A stretch of 64,000 nucleotides of DNA from UBA9926 sp913064795 (GCA_045560765.1 JBJKZD010000005.1:242059-306058); one strand, 5' to 3'. Shown: positions 54,269 through 63,518, numbered from the stretch's first letter. Notes: generated from the letters alone by a model not told the origin. Program-made: numbers and translations.

Positions 54269-55108
54269 TCACAACTGATCATCGGGTTGATGCCGCATCA
54301 AGGCCCGTTTATAGGCGATATTGCGCTTCACCCCTAAGATTCGACTGGCCATCGAAGCTGCCGCCGAGACTGGCATCTCAGCACACAGCACATCCAAGCA
54401 ATGATCTAATGTCACCGTTGCAGAATCCAGCACAGCATCACGGCCCGCTACCAAGACAACAAGTTCCCCCCGGGCGGGAATAATGCCCTCTGTAACCTGA
54501 GACAACAGAGCCTCCGCTGGCCCGTCGATCACCTGCTCGTAAAGTTTCGTGAGCTCCCTGCAAATGACAACGGTCCGCTGCGGTCCAAAAGTCTTAACGA
54601 TCAAACCAAGCAAATTTTCGATGCGATGAGGTGCTTCATAGAGCACGAGCGTGCCCACATAATCCGCAAACTCTCGGATCCGAGTCTCTCGACCCTTCGA
54701 CGGCAGGAACCCAATAAACTGAAATTGATCCGTTGGAAGTCCGGAGACGGACAGCGCCGCCGTGAGCGCCGAAGGCCCCGGGATCGGCTCAACAGCGATA
54801 CCGGCTGCGCGGGCTTGCTGGACCAACACATAACCCGGATCAGATATCAGCGGTGTCCCGGCATCTGAAACCAGCGCGACCGCTTCACCGCCTAAAATCC
54901 TGTCCACAACCAATCCACTCTGTCGGCGTTCATTATGATCATGCAAAGCAAGAATATTTTGTTTGATATCATAATGATCGAGAAGCCGCCGGGTATGTCG
55001 CGTATCTTCCGCGGCGATAAGATCAGACTCGGCGAGCACCCTTAGCGCGCGCGCCGATATATCATTGAGATTGCCGATCGGGGTGGCGACTATATACAAT
55101 TTACTCAC
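54269..55108 (-). CDS. rsmI: 16S rRNA (cytidine(1402)-2'-O)-methyltransferase RsmI
   Basis: Methylates the ribose of C1402 in 16S rRNA, the same nucleotide whose base is modified by RsmH, encoded 1.1 kb away. 279 residues of the tetrapyrrole-methylase fold: LYIVATPIGNLNDISARALR, IAAEDTRHTRRLLDHYDI, ALVSDAGTPLISDPGYVLV, GFLPSKGRETRIREFADYVG and VLYEAPHRIENLLGLI. It runs in the same direction as rnpB and the dcw cluster. Confidence 0.97.
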   Translation of the reverse strand: MSKLYIVATPIGNLNDISARALRVLAESDLIAAEDTRHTRRLLDHYDIKQNILALHDHNERRQSGLVVDRILGGEAVALVSDAGTPLISDPGYVLVQQARAAGIAVEPIPGPSALTAALSVSGLPTDQFQFIGFLPSKGRETRIREFADYVGTLVLYEAPHRIENLLGLIVKTFGPQRTVVICRELTKLYEQVIDGPAEALLSQVTEGIIPARGELVVLVAGRDAVLDSATVTLDHCLDVLCAEMPVSAAASMASRILGVKRNIAYKRALMRHQPDDQL

Positions 55109-55270
55109 AGGGCAGCTCAGTAATCTCGGATTGTAAAGAGTAATAGATTACGCAGGCTGCAACCATCGACTGTTGGCAATTTAAATCTAATTCGCTGAAA
55201 GTATCTCCTCAGGGACTTCGATCATCGCTTTGCGCTTTCGATCTAGATTCCCTGCAGGCACGCAGTCTCT

Positions 55271-55424
55271 CGGCAAGTTCGTTACTGTGATAAAAATTAT
55301 TCATCACAGAGATAGGGCGGATTCGTTACGAAGTTAGGCCCCGCTCATTATCAATGCTAGGACATGTTCGTTTTAAAGATAGGACAGGTTTGTTTTAAAG
55401 ATAGTGCATATTCGTTATAAAGAT
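55271..55424. repeat. Array of seven degenerate 22-bp direct repeats
   Basis: Tandem units of 21-23 bp start at 55271, 55292, 55314, 55336, 55359, 55381 and 55403. The best-kept units (55359-55424) share AGGACA-G-TT-GTTTTAAAGAT; the earlier ones keep mainly TTCGTT or TTCATT and a final GAT-like end. The order decays from right to left. There are no unique spacers, so it is not a CRISPR. Similar multiple 20-22 bp repeats occur at ends of some transposons (for example Tn7-like or IS21-type), but no transposase gene lies here. Confidence 0.75.
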
Positions 55425-55762
55425 CGGAGAGCTCCAGAAACTAGATTTTAGATAACCAAAGACGACCGGCACAATCCTAAAGGCGCCTACATTGCCCTCA
55501 GATTTTGCAGGGTCCGGCACCGGAGCGCTAAGGTCATGGTTTTGAGAGATCGTCACCCTTGAGAACCTCAACAAAGTTAAACTGGGTGCGCATCAGCAGC
55601 TTCTCAAGGCACAACGCATTTGGTGACGAGGCACGTTTAGCGACAGAGCGCCTTCAAATTCAGAAATTATCGGCGCCAAATGTTTTAGTATAGAGATTTA
55701 ACCAAAGAGGCCAGAGAAACTTTCTGTCTCGTACACCGTCGAGGCCCTCGGCCACATTGGTC
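55425..55762. other. Spacer between the repeat array and lpoA
   Basis: About 340 bp with no supported gene, RNA or repeat; ends at the lpoA -10 box. Confidence 0.5.
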
Positions 55763-55768
55763 TATAAT
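55763..55768 (+). promoter_or_regulatory. -10 box for lpoA
   Basis: Perfect TATAAT 26 bp before the lpoA start; no good -35 is seen. Confidence 0.4.
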
Positions 55769-55793
55769 CAAAATTTGCAGAGACAGCATTCCA

Positions 55794-57641
55794 TTGAAAC
55801 CTATCCAGAACATCGCACGCCTAACCCTGCTTTTATGGATCACGAGCTGCGCGACGACGAACGTCAACCAATCAAACCGCACCTCTGTCAGCGCTGGCAC
55901 ACCCACCGTCTCAGAGATTAAGTCTGTCCGCTCGGTCAGGGAGGGCTTGCGCCTTGCCAATTTAGCTAGCGAACCCAATGCCACGATTTATCGGATTCGA
56001 GCGGCCAAAATCGCTTTTGAGCAAAATGACCTCAGGCAAGCGCGTCGCATCTTAACAAGCATCAAAGAAAATCAAATCGCCGACCCAGCGATGCTCGACT
56101 ACTTGCTCACCAAAGCAAGACTGGCGTTACGCAACGGCAACCCCATTGCGGCTTTAGCCAGCCTCAACCAGCGGGACCTTTCGCGCTACTCACCTAACGG
56201 ACAAGAATTGACCACCATTGGGTTGACCAAAGCCGCTGCTTATCAACAAACCGGTCGTGTGATCGCAGCGGCTAGAGAACGGTCACTCACTGCGCCACTT
56301 TTAGACGGTCAACCTAAAATAGAGAATCAGGAAACGCTCTTCAACAACCTGCTGACGCTACCCGTCTCCATGCTCAAGAGTTATGCAACAAAGGCCGTCG
56401 ATAATGACCTTAGAGGCTGGCTGTCTCTAGCCGCCATGAGCAAACAGTACCAAAATCGACCCAGCCAACATCTTAAGGCGTTATCCAATTGGAAGAAGCT
56501 ATGGGTAGGGCACCCGGCATCCCAGCAACTTCCAAGACGCCTAGCTTTTCTTGACAGCATTGTCGCGGGACAACCCAGCAAGATTGCTGTTTTGCTTCCG
56601 CAAACAGGGCCATTAGCAGCAGCAGGACAAGCCATCTTAAAGGGCATCATTTCTGCTCATTTTGACCAAGGCCAAGAATCAGAACTCATTTTTTATGATA
56701 CCGCGCTCTGGCCATCGACCGTGGATCTGGTCAACACTGCTGCGAACAACGGAGCGGACTTCATCCTGGGGCCTTTGGAGAAGCGAAGAGTGGAAGCTCT
56801 CGCGGCGGCGCGACTCAAAGTGCCTGTTCTTGCACTGAATCGATTGAATAAAACCGGACCAATCAAAAACAAAAATGGGAACCTGTTTTTCTTTTCCTTA
56901 GCGCCGGAGGATGAAGCCAAGCAACTTGCAATTCGAGGACGCGAGGCAGGACACAAAAACATACTATTGATTGCATCGGATGATGATTGGGGCGATCGAA
57001 CAGTTAACGCTTTCCGCAGCGAGTTTACCGATTTTGATTCAGTGAATATCTTTGAAAACCGTTTCCGAGCAGATGAGGCCTATGCTGAATTCGTAAAAGA
57101 AATGCTTGCCGTTGACGACAGTGAAAAACGCGCCGAAGAACTCAGACGAATCACGGGTCAGTCCTTCGAATTCAAGCCCAGAAGGCGGCAAGATATCGAC
57201 ATGATTGCGCTCTTGGCCGATGCTGAAAAGTCTCGCCAAATAAACCCAGCTTTGGCTTTTTACTACGCGGACAATTTGCCAGTCTATGCAACATCACTGG
57301 TACACACCCAGGGTCAAAACAAAATCAACAATCTAGACCTCAACGGCATTCGATTCTGCGATATGCCGTGGAAGCTATTTCCGTCTGGCGCCCTGGTTTC
57401 GGGTGTTCAAGCGACATGGCCGGAAGCTCGCGGCGATCTGGGGCCCTTATATGCGTTGGGCCTTGATGCTTTCAATGTTATGCCTAGACTGAGACAACTC
57501 AGAGAAATGCCAGATACTCAATTTTACGGCCTAACCGGGACCTTGGTTATGGATCAGCAAACCCTAATCAGGCAACTGACTTGGGGCTATTTTGAACAGG
57601 GTGAAGTCGTGAGCATGCCAATGGTCGTTGAAGCGCTCTGA
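55794..57641 (+). CDS. lpoA: Penicillin-binding protein activator LpoA
   Basis: Outer-membrane lipoprotein that reaches through the periplasm to activate PBP1A. 615 residues: lipoprotein signal with lipobox ITSC (Cys near residue 19), an N-terminal TPR-like helical domain (AFEQNDLRQARRILTSI, LAALASLNQRDLSRYSP-type repeats), and a C-terminal periplasmic-binding-protein-like domain from SKIAVLLPQTGPLAAAGQAI with GADFILGPLEKRRVEALAAA. The start is TTG 55794 with no clear ribosome binding site. First of the lpoA-yraN-dolP set, divergent from rsmI as in E. coli and Pseudomonas. Confidence 0.92.
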   Translation: MKPIQNIARLTLLLWITSCATTNVNQSNRTSVSAGTPTVSEIKSVRSVREGLRLANLASEPNATIYRIRAAKIAFEQNDLRQARRILTSIKENQIADPAMLDYLLTKARLALRNGNPIAALASLNQRDLSRYSPNGQELTTIGLTKAAAYQQTGRVIAAARERSLTAPLLDGQPKIENQETLFNNLLTLPVSMLKSYATKAVDNDLRGWLSLAAMSKQYQNRPSQHLKALSNWKKLWVGHPASQQLPRRLAFLDSIVAGQPSKIAVLLPQTGPLAAAGQAILKGIISAHFDQGQESELIFYDTALWPSTVDLVNTAANNGADFILGPLEKRRVEALAAARLKVPVLALNRLNKTGPIKNKNGNLFFFSLAPEDEAKQLAIRGREAGHKNILLIASDDDWGDRTVNAFRSEFTDFDSVNIFENRFRADEAYAEFVKEMLAVDDSEKRAEELRRITGQSFEFKPRRRQDIDMIALLADAEKSRQINPALAFYYADNLPVYATSLVHTQGQNKINNLDLNGIRFCDMPWKLFPSGALVSGVQATWPEARGDLGPLYALGLDAFNVMPRLRQLREMPDTQFYGLTGTLVMDQQTLIRQLTWGYFEQGEVVSMPMVVEAL

Positions 57642-57644
57642 ACC

Positions 57645-58019
57645 TTGGCTAAAAACCATGGACGAGCGGCTGAATTAAGAGCACAACATTGGCTTTGGCT
57701 ATGGGGCGTCCAAATTCTTATGCTGAATTACAAGTGTCGGTTTGGAGAAATCGATATTGTAGGGATCGACGACACAACGTTAGTCTTCTACGAAGTCAAG
57801 TGGCGCCGCAACATCCGCTTCGGCACATCTGCCGCTCAAGTGGACCGAAGAAAACAAGGGCGAATTTTAAAGGCGGCGGAGCATTTCCTCCAAACCCGGC
57901 CACTCATCGCTTACCACGGCCTTCGCTTCGACGTCTTAGCCCTGGGTCAGGAAAACCGTTGGATCAAAAGCGCATTCAGTAAAGAAGACTTGATTCCTGA
58001 CTCCGGAATGGCAAGATAG
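57645..58019 (+). CDS. yraN: YraN family (UPF0102) endonuclease-fold protein
   Basis: 124-residue protein of the UPF0102 family, which has a Holliday-junction-resolvase-like nuclease fold and no firmly shown role. Seen: HGRAAELRAQHWLW, YKCRFGEIDIVGIDDTTLVF and YEVKWRRNIRFGTSAAQVD, which include the catalytic-type Glu, Asp and ExK residues. The start is TTG 57645, three bases after the lpoA stop. Confidence 0.9.
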   Translation: MAKNHGRAAELRAQHWLWLWGVQILMLNYKCRFGEIDIVGIDDTTLVFYEVKWRRNIRFGTSAAQVDRRKQGRILKAAEHFLQTRPLIAYHGLRFDVLALGQENRWIKSAFSKEDLIPDSGMAR

Positions 58020-58042
58020 CGCCCAGACTTCTGGAATCTGTT

Positions 58043-58600
58043 ATGAACTGGACACCCCGCCTAAGCCTCGCCGCACTCATTATCTTTGGGGTCAGCGCTT
58101 GCAGCCTTGTTGGCCCTAAAGACGACAACCTTGGAAAACGGACTTTCGGCACTCAGCTCGATGACCGCAGATCAGCAAAATTAATCATGCAGAACCTCAA
58201 GGCGGCCAACCCAGAGGTTAAATCTATGAACCTGGCCGTAACCGTTTTCAATGGCGTTGCGCTATTGACGGGCCAAGCCAACACCGAGGCCGTTAAGACC
58301 CAAGCGGGAAAAATTGCTGGGCAGATCAGGAACGTTGCTAAAGTCCACAACGAGATAGAAGTTGCTGGTCCGACGGCACTGCTGGTCCGCAGCAACGACG
58401 GTCTTCTCAAAACCAAGATTCGGGTAAAAATGGGCCTAGCACCGGATGTCGACGCAGACCGTATTAAGGTGGTCGTGGAGAACGGGGTTGTTTATTTGAT
58501 GGGACTCCTCACTCGAGATGAGGCCACAGCTGCTGTATCTTTGACCCGAGAAGTCTACGGGGTCCAGAAAATAATCCAAGCCTTTGAATTCCTGAACTAA
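58043..58600 (+). CDS. dolP: DolP (YraP) dual-BON-domain lipoprotein
   Basis: Outer-membrane lipoprotein that supports envelope integrity and division-site function in E. coli. 185 residues: signal with lipobox VSAC (Cys 20), BON domain 1 (SAKLIMQNLKAANPEVKSM to VHNEIEV) and BON domain 2 (TKIRVKMGLAPDVDADRIKV to GVQKIIQAFEF). The usual diaA gene between yraN and dolP is absent. Confidence 0.92.
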   Translation: MNWTPRLSLAALIIFGVSACSLVGPKDDNLGKRTFGTQLDDRRSAKLIMQNLKAANPEVKSMNLAVTVFNGVALLTGQANTEAVKTQAGKIAGQIRNVAKVHNEIEVAGPTALLVRSNDGLLKTKIRVKMGLAPDVDADRIKVVVENGVVYLMGLLTRDEATAAVSLTREVYGVQKIIQAFEFLN

Positions 58601-58603
58601 CGA

Positions 58604-59056
58604 TTACTCAACCACTCTGAGATGAGACGACTTCCCGGACTTCCCGTTTGAGGAAATCCCTGTCGGCTCTGTTGCAGAAGAATGGCTATCTTCTGAACCA
58701 TGATCATCAGCGTTGGGAGCTTCTAAGGAACTGGGGGCGTGTTCTGCGAACCAAAGCCCTTCGCCAGATTCTCGACTCACCAGCCCTAATACTGCTTTGA
58801 TCGGTGCGCCAATGCTGTACGGCGCACCCTTAAACCGGCTATCGAAAAAAACACCTTCGGCAGAAATATGCAAATTACGCACTGCCGAACCACTGATGTT
58901 AAGCGTAATACTGCCATCGGCTTGAATAAATTCGCCGGGCGCGCTCACGCCCTCTAATCTGGTGTTAAGGATAAGGTAAGGGGTTGCGCCGGAATCGACC
59001 ATCCAGTCTAAAAGACCCTGCATCAAATACGGCACTTTTGAAATCGGCGTCGCCAT
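58604..59056 (-). CDS. sspB: ClpXP adaptor protein SspB
   Basis: Delivers ssrA-tagged proteins to ClpXP. 150 residues: folded domain with KVPYLMQGLLDWMVDSGATP, ITLNISGSAVRNLHISAEGV and GAPYSIGAPIKAVLGLVSRE, then a long acidic, Ser-rich disordered linker and the C-terminal ClpX-binding (XB) motif HLRVVE. ATG 59056 is preferred over the adjacent TTG. Follows sspA by 25 bp. Confidence 0.95.
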   Translation of the reverse strand: MATPISKVPYLMQGLLDWMVDSGATPYLILNTRLEGVSAPGEFIQADGSITLNISGSAVRNLHISAEGVFFDSRFKGAPYSIGAPIKAVLGLVSRESGEGLWFAEHAPSSLEAPNADDHGSEDSHSSATEPTGISSNGKSGKSSHLRVVE

Positions 59057-59081
59057 CAAAGCACTCTGCCAAGGTGCAGCA

Positions 59082-59714
59082 TCAATCGCGCATATCCATT
59101 TCGGCCTCTGAGAGGCTTGCCTGGAAAGCTTCGCGACGAAACATTCGGTTCATATAATCCGTTAGTGGCTTGCCTGTCTTAGGCGGCAATTGGATGCCCA
59201 GTATGGGAAGACGCCACAGAATAGGAACGAAGCAGCAGTCCACTAAAGTGAATTCATCGCTCATAAAAAATTCTTTCTCCGTGAATATCGGAGCGATCGT
59301 TAGCAGACCTTCTCTGAGCTCTTTTCGAGCCCGATCAATCACAGTCTCTTTAGATCTTCCAGCCACAATGGTGTCAACCAACCCGCACCAGTCGCGCTGA
59401 ATACGGTAGACAAACAATCGGCTTTGAGCCCTTGCCACTGGGTAAACTGGGAGCAACGGAGGATGAGGGAACCGTTCGTCCAAATACTCCATCATTACCA
59501 TGGACTCATAGAGCACTAGATCTCTATCGACCAAAGTCGGAAGAGAATTATAAGGATTCAAGTCCGCCAGATCCTCCGGTAGGTTGCCTTTTTCAACATT
59601 AATGATGTCGACAGCGACCCCCTTCTCGGAGAGCACCATTCTAACCCGCTGGCTGTAGTGGTCTGCACCATCGGAATAAAACACCATCGATGAATGCTTT
59701 GAAATAACGCCCAT
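59082..59714 (-). CDS. sspA: Stringent starvation protein A
   Basis: RNA-polymerase-associated protein with a glutathione-transferase fold. 210 residues: FYSDGADHYSQRVRMVLSEK at the start, NPYNSLPTLVDRDLVLYES, MMEYLDERFPHPPLLPVYPV and VDCCFVPILWRLPILGIQLP, all typical. Lies between petC and sspB on the same strand, 26 bp after petC, so the bc1 genes and sspAB may share transcripts. Confidence 0.96.
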   Translation of the reverse strand: MGVISKHSSMVFYSDGADHYSQRVRMVLSEKGVAVDIINVEKGNLPEDLADLNPYNSLPTLVDRDLVLYESMVMMEYLDERFPHPPLLPVYPVARAQSRLFVYRIQRDWCGLVDTIVAGRSKETVIDRARKELREGLLTIAPIFTEKEFFMSDEFTLVDCCFVPILWRLPILGIQLPPKTGKPLTDYMNRMFRREAFQASLSEAEMDMRD

Positions 59715-59740
59715 TTTTCCCCCTAATTACGTTCTAGCGA

Positions 59741-60556
59741 CTAATGAATTTCTTTCTTGTATTCCCTGGCCAACAGGTACGCCGGCACGAAGAAAAATGC
59801 CAGGAAGATCAAAACAAACACGCCGGTTCGCTCGCGATCAAGTCGGGAGGGGTCGCCCACGTAATAGATAAAATTGGTCAAATCGTAAACCACCTGCTCA
59901 TAAGCCTCAGGAGATAAACGACCCGAGTTTTCGACCAATTGCAAAGGAGAGTATCCTCTCTCCACAAGCTCCATACCGCACACTTGCTCAGTGATGTAAG
60001 CCTGGGACAATGCGTCCATCATCTGGCCTCCATTGTCTGCAAGCTTTGGAATTTCTTTACACACTTTCTGCTGAACACCCTGCAGCTCCATTAACGCGTG
60101 GGGCATGCCGACATTTTCATAGACTAGATTGTTCGCCCCGAGTGGTCTGCTGGCATCTTCATAAAATGTGAGTAAGTAGGTATACAGATATTCCGGGCCG
60201 CCTTTTAGCTGACTATACAACGTTAAATCAGGAGGAACGGCACCAAACCAATTTTTTGAATTTTCATCGCTGATAGAGTTCTCTATCAAGTCCCCAATTT
60301 TAGTGTTTGGGTCGAAGACCAAATACTCGAGCATCAGGCTCTCAGGGATCCCGATATCCTCGGCGGTCCGCTTATAACGCTGATACTGGAGCGAATGACA
60401 GCCGAGACAATAGTTCATGTAGGTCTGAGCACCACGCTGGAGAGAACTTTGATCCGTTAAATCAGGCGTCATGTCATACAGCGGAAAACCTGAGTCAGCG
60501 CTCATCGCTGGGTGGCTGATGAGCGTGGCCAACGTCAACAAGACAAGACGTTTCAT
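59741..60556 (-). CDS. petC: Cytochrome c1 of the bc1 complex
   Basis: Passes electrons from the Rieske protein to cytochrome c. 271 residues with a signal peptide (MKRLVLLTLATLISHPAMSA), the heme-binding CLGCH in YMNYCLGCHSLQYQRYKR, the Met-ligand region near NVGMPHALMELQG and a C-terminal membrane anchor (VFVLIFLAFFFVPAYLLA). ATG 60556 overlaps the petB stop (ATGA). Third gene of petABC. Confidence 0.96.
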   Translation of the reverse strand: MKRLVLLTLATLISHPAMSADSGFPLYDMTPDLTDQSSLQRGAQTYMNYCLGCHSLQYQRYKRTAEDIGIPESLMLEYLVFDPNTKIGDLIENSISDENSKNWFGAVPPDLTLYSQLKGGPEYLYTYLLTFYEDASRPLGANNLVYENVGMPHALMELQGVQQKVCKEIPKLADNGGQMMDALSQAYITEQVCGMELVERGYSPLQLVENSGRLSPEAYEQVVYDLTNFIYYVGDPSRLDRERTGVFVLIFLAFFFVPAYLLAREYKKEIH

Positions 60557-61806
60557 AGTACCACCCGCTCTGGAACAGGTTTTGTTTTTTCGACGCTGGT
60601 ATACCAAGGCATCAGCAAGAAATAGGCGAAGTAGATTGCCGTGCACACCTGCGCTAAGAGCGTCCTTAACGGTGTTGGGTGAACCGTTCCTAGGTAACCC
60701 AAGATAAAAAACGAGATCACGAAAAGTCCGAGCATTATTTTACTAGCGAGCCCTTTATATCGCATTGACTTGACGGGTGATTTATCGAGCCACGGCAGAA
60801 CAAAAGGAATCACAATAGCGCCAGCCATGACGACGAGCCCCCAAAATTTAGCATCGAGGCCCAACAAGGGGAACGTCGCAGCACGCAGCATCGAATAAAA
60901 TGGTGTGTAGTACCAAACCGGAGCAATAAGCTCAGGTGTCTTCAACGGATCAGCAGGTTCGTAGTTGGGATGCTCAATTAAGTAACCACCACCATCTGGA
61001 TAGAAGAACATCACCGCACAAAACAAGAACAAAAACACAATAATGCCTGGTAATTTACCTAGCGTGAAATAAGGGTGGAATGGCACGCCATCTAGCGGCT
61101 TGCCCGCCTCATCCGTCGTCTTTTTAATGTCGACGCCATCAGGGTTGTTGGAACCGACCTCATGGAGCGCTAGAACATGTAACACCACCAAGACCAACAG
61201 AAACAAGGGCACCAAAACCACATGTAACGCGAAGAACCGATTAAGCGTCACGCCCGACATATTGAAGTCGCCTCTGACCCAAATCGCCAAGTCCTCTCCA
61301 ACGATGGGTATCGCACTGGCCAGCGAAACAATCACCTGCGCTCCCCAAAAAGACATATTGCCCCAAGGTAAGAGATACCCAAAGAATCCCTCAGCCATTA
61401 GCGCGACGTAGACCAGCATGCCCAGAATCCAGATCAATTCCCGAGGCTTTTGATATGAGCCGTACAGCAGACCTCGGAACATGTGCAGATAAACCACCAC
61501 AAAGAACGCGGATGCACCTGTTGAATGCATGTACCGCAACATCCAACCGTACTCAACGTCACGCATAATATATTCAACCGATGCGAAAGCGCCCTCACCT
61601 GTCGGCACATAGCTCATCGTCAGCCAAATGCCTGTTAGCAACTGATTCGCCAGCACGACGAATGAAAAGATCCCGAAGTAATACCAAATGTTGAGGTTTT
61701 TCGGTGCGTAATATTTGGCCAGATGCTTTTCGTAGGCTTCGGTGACAGGCAATCTGTCATCGATCCAAGACATGAAGTTCTTAAAAGATTGTTCAACCGC
61801 CGACAT
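60553..61806 (-). CDS. petB: Cytochrome b of the bc1 complex
   Basis: Eight-span quinol-oxidising membrane subunit, 417 residues. Heme ligands are the His pairs in YMHSTGASAFFVVVYLHMFR and ALHVVLVPLFLLVLVVLHVL. The Qo motif reads PVWYYTPFYSML (PEWY-like with Val instead of Glu in this alignment), within LIAPVWYYTPFYSMLRAATF. GYLLPWGNMSFWGAQVIVSL is typical. The ATG overlaps the petA stop (TAATG). Confidence 0.96.
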   Translation of the reverse strand: MSAVEQSFKNFMSWIDDRLPVTEAYEKHLAKYYAPKNLNIWYYFGIFSFVVLANQLLTGIWLTMSYVPTGEGAFASVEYIMRDVEYGWMLRYMHSTGASAFFVVVYLHMFRGLLYGSYQKPRELIWILGMLVYVALMAEGFFGYLLPWGNMSFWGAQVIVSLASAIPIVGEDLAIWVRGDFNMSGVTLNRFFALHVVLVPLFLLVLVVLHVLALHEVGSNNPDGVDIKKTTDEAGKPLDGVPFHPYFTLGKLPGIIVFLFLFCAVMFFYPDGGGYLIEHPNYEPADPLKTPELIAPVWYYTPFYSMLRAATFPLLGLDAKFWGLVVMAGAIVIPFVLPWLDKSPVKSMRYKGLASKIMLGLFVISFFILGYLGTVHPTPLRTLLAQVCTAIYFAYFLLMPWYTSVEKTKPVPERVVL

Positions 61807-62405
61807 TAAGCCACTCCCTCATCTTCTCCAATCACCACAACATTATCTGATTCGTAGAAATGCGGCGGAACTTCCAAATTCGAAGGTGCAGGCACCCCCT
61901 CGTAGACTCTCCCAGCCAAATCAAATTTAGAACCATGGCAGGGGCAATAAAAGCCTCCAACCCACTCTGCATCAAACGTCTGAGGCTCAATGGTAGGTCG
62001 GTATTTCGGCGAACAGCTGAGGTGTGTACAAAGACCGACTAGAACAACGATATCGGGCCGAATCGATCGAGTTTCATTTTTGGCATAAACAGGCTGCTGC
62101 TCTCTATCGGACATCGGGTCTGCAAGCCGCTCGGGCTTCTCACTCAATCTTGCCAACATTTCTTCGGATCGCCGGATCACAAAGATTGGCTTATCACGCC
62201 AGGCAGGAATCGGCCCTAAAATTTCACCTGGCTGTAATCGGCTGACGTCGACCTTAATCGGTGCACCTGCGGCCAATGCTTTTGCGCTGGGTGTCCAAGA
62301 CCCCACAAACGGGACCGCGAGACCTGCAACACCCCCCGCGCCAACCGCGGCAGTCGCGCCCAATAGAAAATTTCGTCGCCCAGGATTGACGCTGTTATCA
62401 CTCAC
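61806..62405 (-). CDS. petA: Ubiquinol-cytochrome c reductase iron-sulfur (Rieske) subunit
   Basis: [2Fe-2S] subunit of the bc1 complex, 199 residues. A twin-arginine-type start (NPGRRNFLLGATAAVGAGG) gives the membrane anchor. The cluster boxes are GLCTHLSCSPKYRPT and GFYCPCHGSKFDLAGRVYEG. The first box reads CTHLSC where CTHLGC is the norm. First gene of petABC, downstream of the rplM-rpsI terminator. Confidence 0.96.
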   Translation of the reverse strand: MSDNSVNPGRRNFLLGATAAVGAGGVAGLAVPFVGSWTPSAKALAAGAPIKVDVSRLQPGEILGPIPAWRDKPIFVIRRSEEMLARLSEKPERLADPMSDREQQPVYAKNETRSIRPDIVVLVGLCTHLSCSPKYRPTIEPQTFDAEWVGGFYCPCHGSKFDLAGRVYEGVPAPSNLEVPPHFYESDNVVVIGEDEGVA

Positions 62406-62548
62406 AACTTATCTCCAATCGTTTCACGCTCATTCAAGCCTGAACTCGCAGCCTATTCATCGATTATAAGGTACTTGCCCGGCGCCGCGATTCTACCACA
62501 CTCGACCCAAAAAATGGGCTTGGAGCGTCTAGATTTTTTAAATCCAAC

Positions 62549-62579
62549 AAAAAAAAAACGGAGCCAATGCTCCGTTTTT
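62549..62579 (-). terminator. Rho-independent terminator of rplM-rpsI
   Basis: ACGGAGC and GCTCCGT form a 7-bp stem with a 4-nt loop, followed on the minus strand by ten T. Lies 16 bp after the rpsI stop. Confidence 0.92.
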
Positions 62580-62594
62580 CGAACCCCTCGCAAC

Positions 62595-62981
62595 TCAGCG
62601 TTTTGAAAATTGCGGTTTCTTTCTTGCTTTTCGAAGACCGACTTTTTTACGCTCCACACTTCTGGCATCGCGGGTAACATACCCCGCTTGGCGCAGCGCT
62701 GGGCGAAGGTTTTCATCGTATTCCATTAGGGCGCGTGTAATGCCGTGTCTGATGGCCCCAGCCTGTCCGAACCCGCCACCGCCTTTCACGGTGACCCGAA
62801 CCCTGAAGCGTTCAGCCAGGTCCACCAGCTCCAACGGCTGACGAACGACCATTCGTGCTGTTTCTCGCCCAAAGTACTCATCTAAGGGTTGATTATTAAC
62901 CTCGATGCTACCGTCGCCCAAACTCAAAAACACTCGTGCTTTGGCAGTTTTCCGCCGTCCCGTCCCGTAGTACTGATTCAT
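62595..62981 (-). CDS. rpsI: 30S ribosomal protein S9
   Basis: 128 residues: YYGTGRRKTAKARVFLSLGD, LVDLAERFRVRVTVKGGG, GQAGAIRHGITRALMEYD and the basic C-terminal tail RKKPQFSKR that reaches the P site. Start at ATG 62981. Ten base pairs after rplM in the usual operon. Confidence 0.98.
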   Translation of the reverse strand: MNQYYGTGRRKTAKARVFLSLGDGSIEVNNQPLDEYFGRETARMVVRQPLELVDLAERFRVRVTVKGGGGFGQAGAIRHGITRALMEYDENLRPALRQAGYVTRDARSVERKKVGLRKARKKPQFSKR

Positions 62982-62991
62982 AGCCACCCTT

Positions 62992-63420
62992 TTATAGCTC
63001 CAACACTTCTGGTTGTTGCGCCGCGTGCGGATGATTACTGCCCGCATAGACCTTAAGTTTCGTCAACATTGCTCGGCTCAATTTATTTTTCGGCATCATT
63101 CCTTTCACAGCAGTCTCGATAACTCGCTCCGGTGCTTTATCGATCAACTTATCAAAAGTGATTGATTTAATGCCCCCAGGAAACCCAGTATGGTGATAGT
63201 AGGTCTTGTCCGTTGTTTTACGTCCGGTCACGCGAACTTTTTCTGCGTTAACCACGATGATGTAATCCCCAGTGTCGACGTGCGGCGTAAACGATGCCTT
63301 GTGTTTACCCCGGAGTCGGTTTGCGATCTCCGTGCTCAATCGACCGAGGGTTTTCTCAGAAGCATCCACCACATACCACTTGCGGCTGACTTCTTCTTTT
63401 TTTGCGCTGACGGTTTTCAT
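62992..63420 (-). CDS. rplM: 50S ribosomal protein L13
   Basis: 142 residues, full length: TVSAKKEEVSRKWYVVDASE, TLGRLSTEIANRLRGKHKAS, HVDTGDYIIVVNAEKVRVTG and MLPKNKLSRAMLTKL-like GMMPKNKLSRAMLTKLKVYA. AGGG precedes the ATG. First gene of the rplM-rpsI operon. Confidence 0.98.
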   Translation of the reverse strand: MKTVSAKKEEVSRKWYVVDASEKTLGRLSTEIANRLRGKHKASFTPHVDTGDYIIVVNAEKVRVTGRKTTDKTYYHHTGFPGGIKSITFDKLIDKAPERVIETAVKGMMPKNKLSRAMLTKLKVYAGSNHPHAAQQPEVLEL

Positions 63421-63518
63421 TATTTCGCCCTAAATTTAAGGAGGGTTCCCCACATCTTTGTCCTGCCCGCTCTAAGACGCCCCGCCTGCAGCAGCCAACA
63501 CCCAAATTAAGACCGCGA

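Noticed and set aside
55271..55424. CRISPR array
   Set aside because: Repeats are contiguous with no spacers and no cas genes are present.
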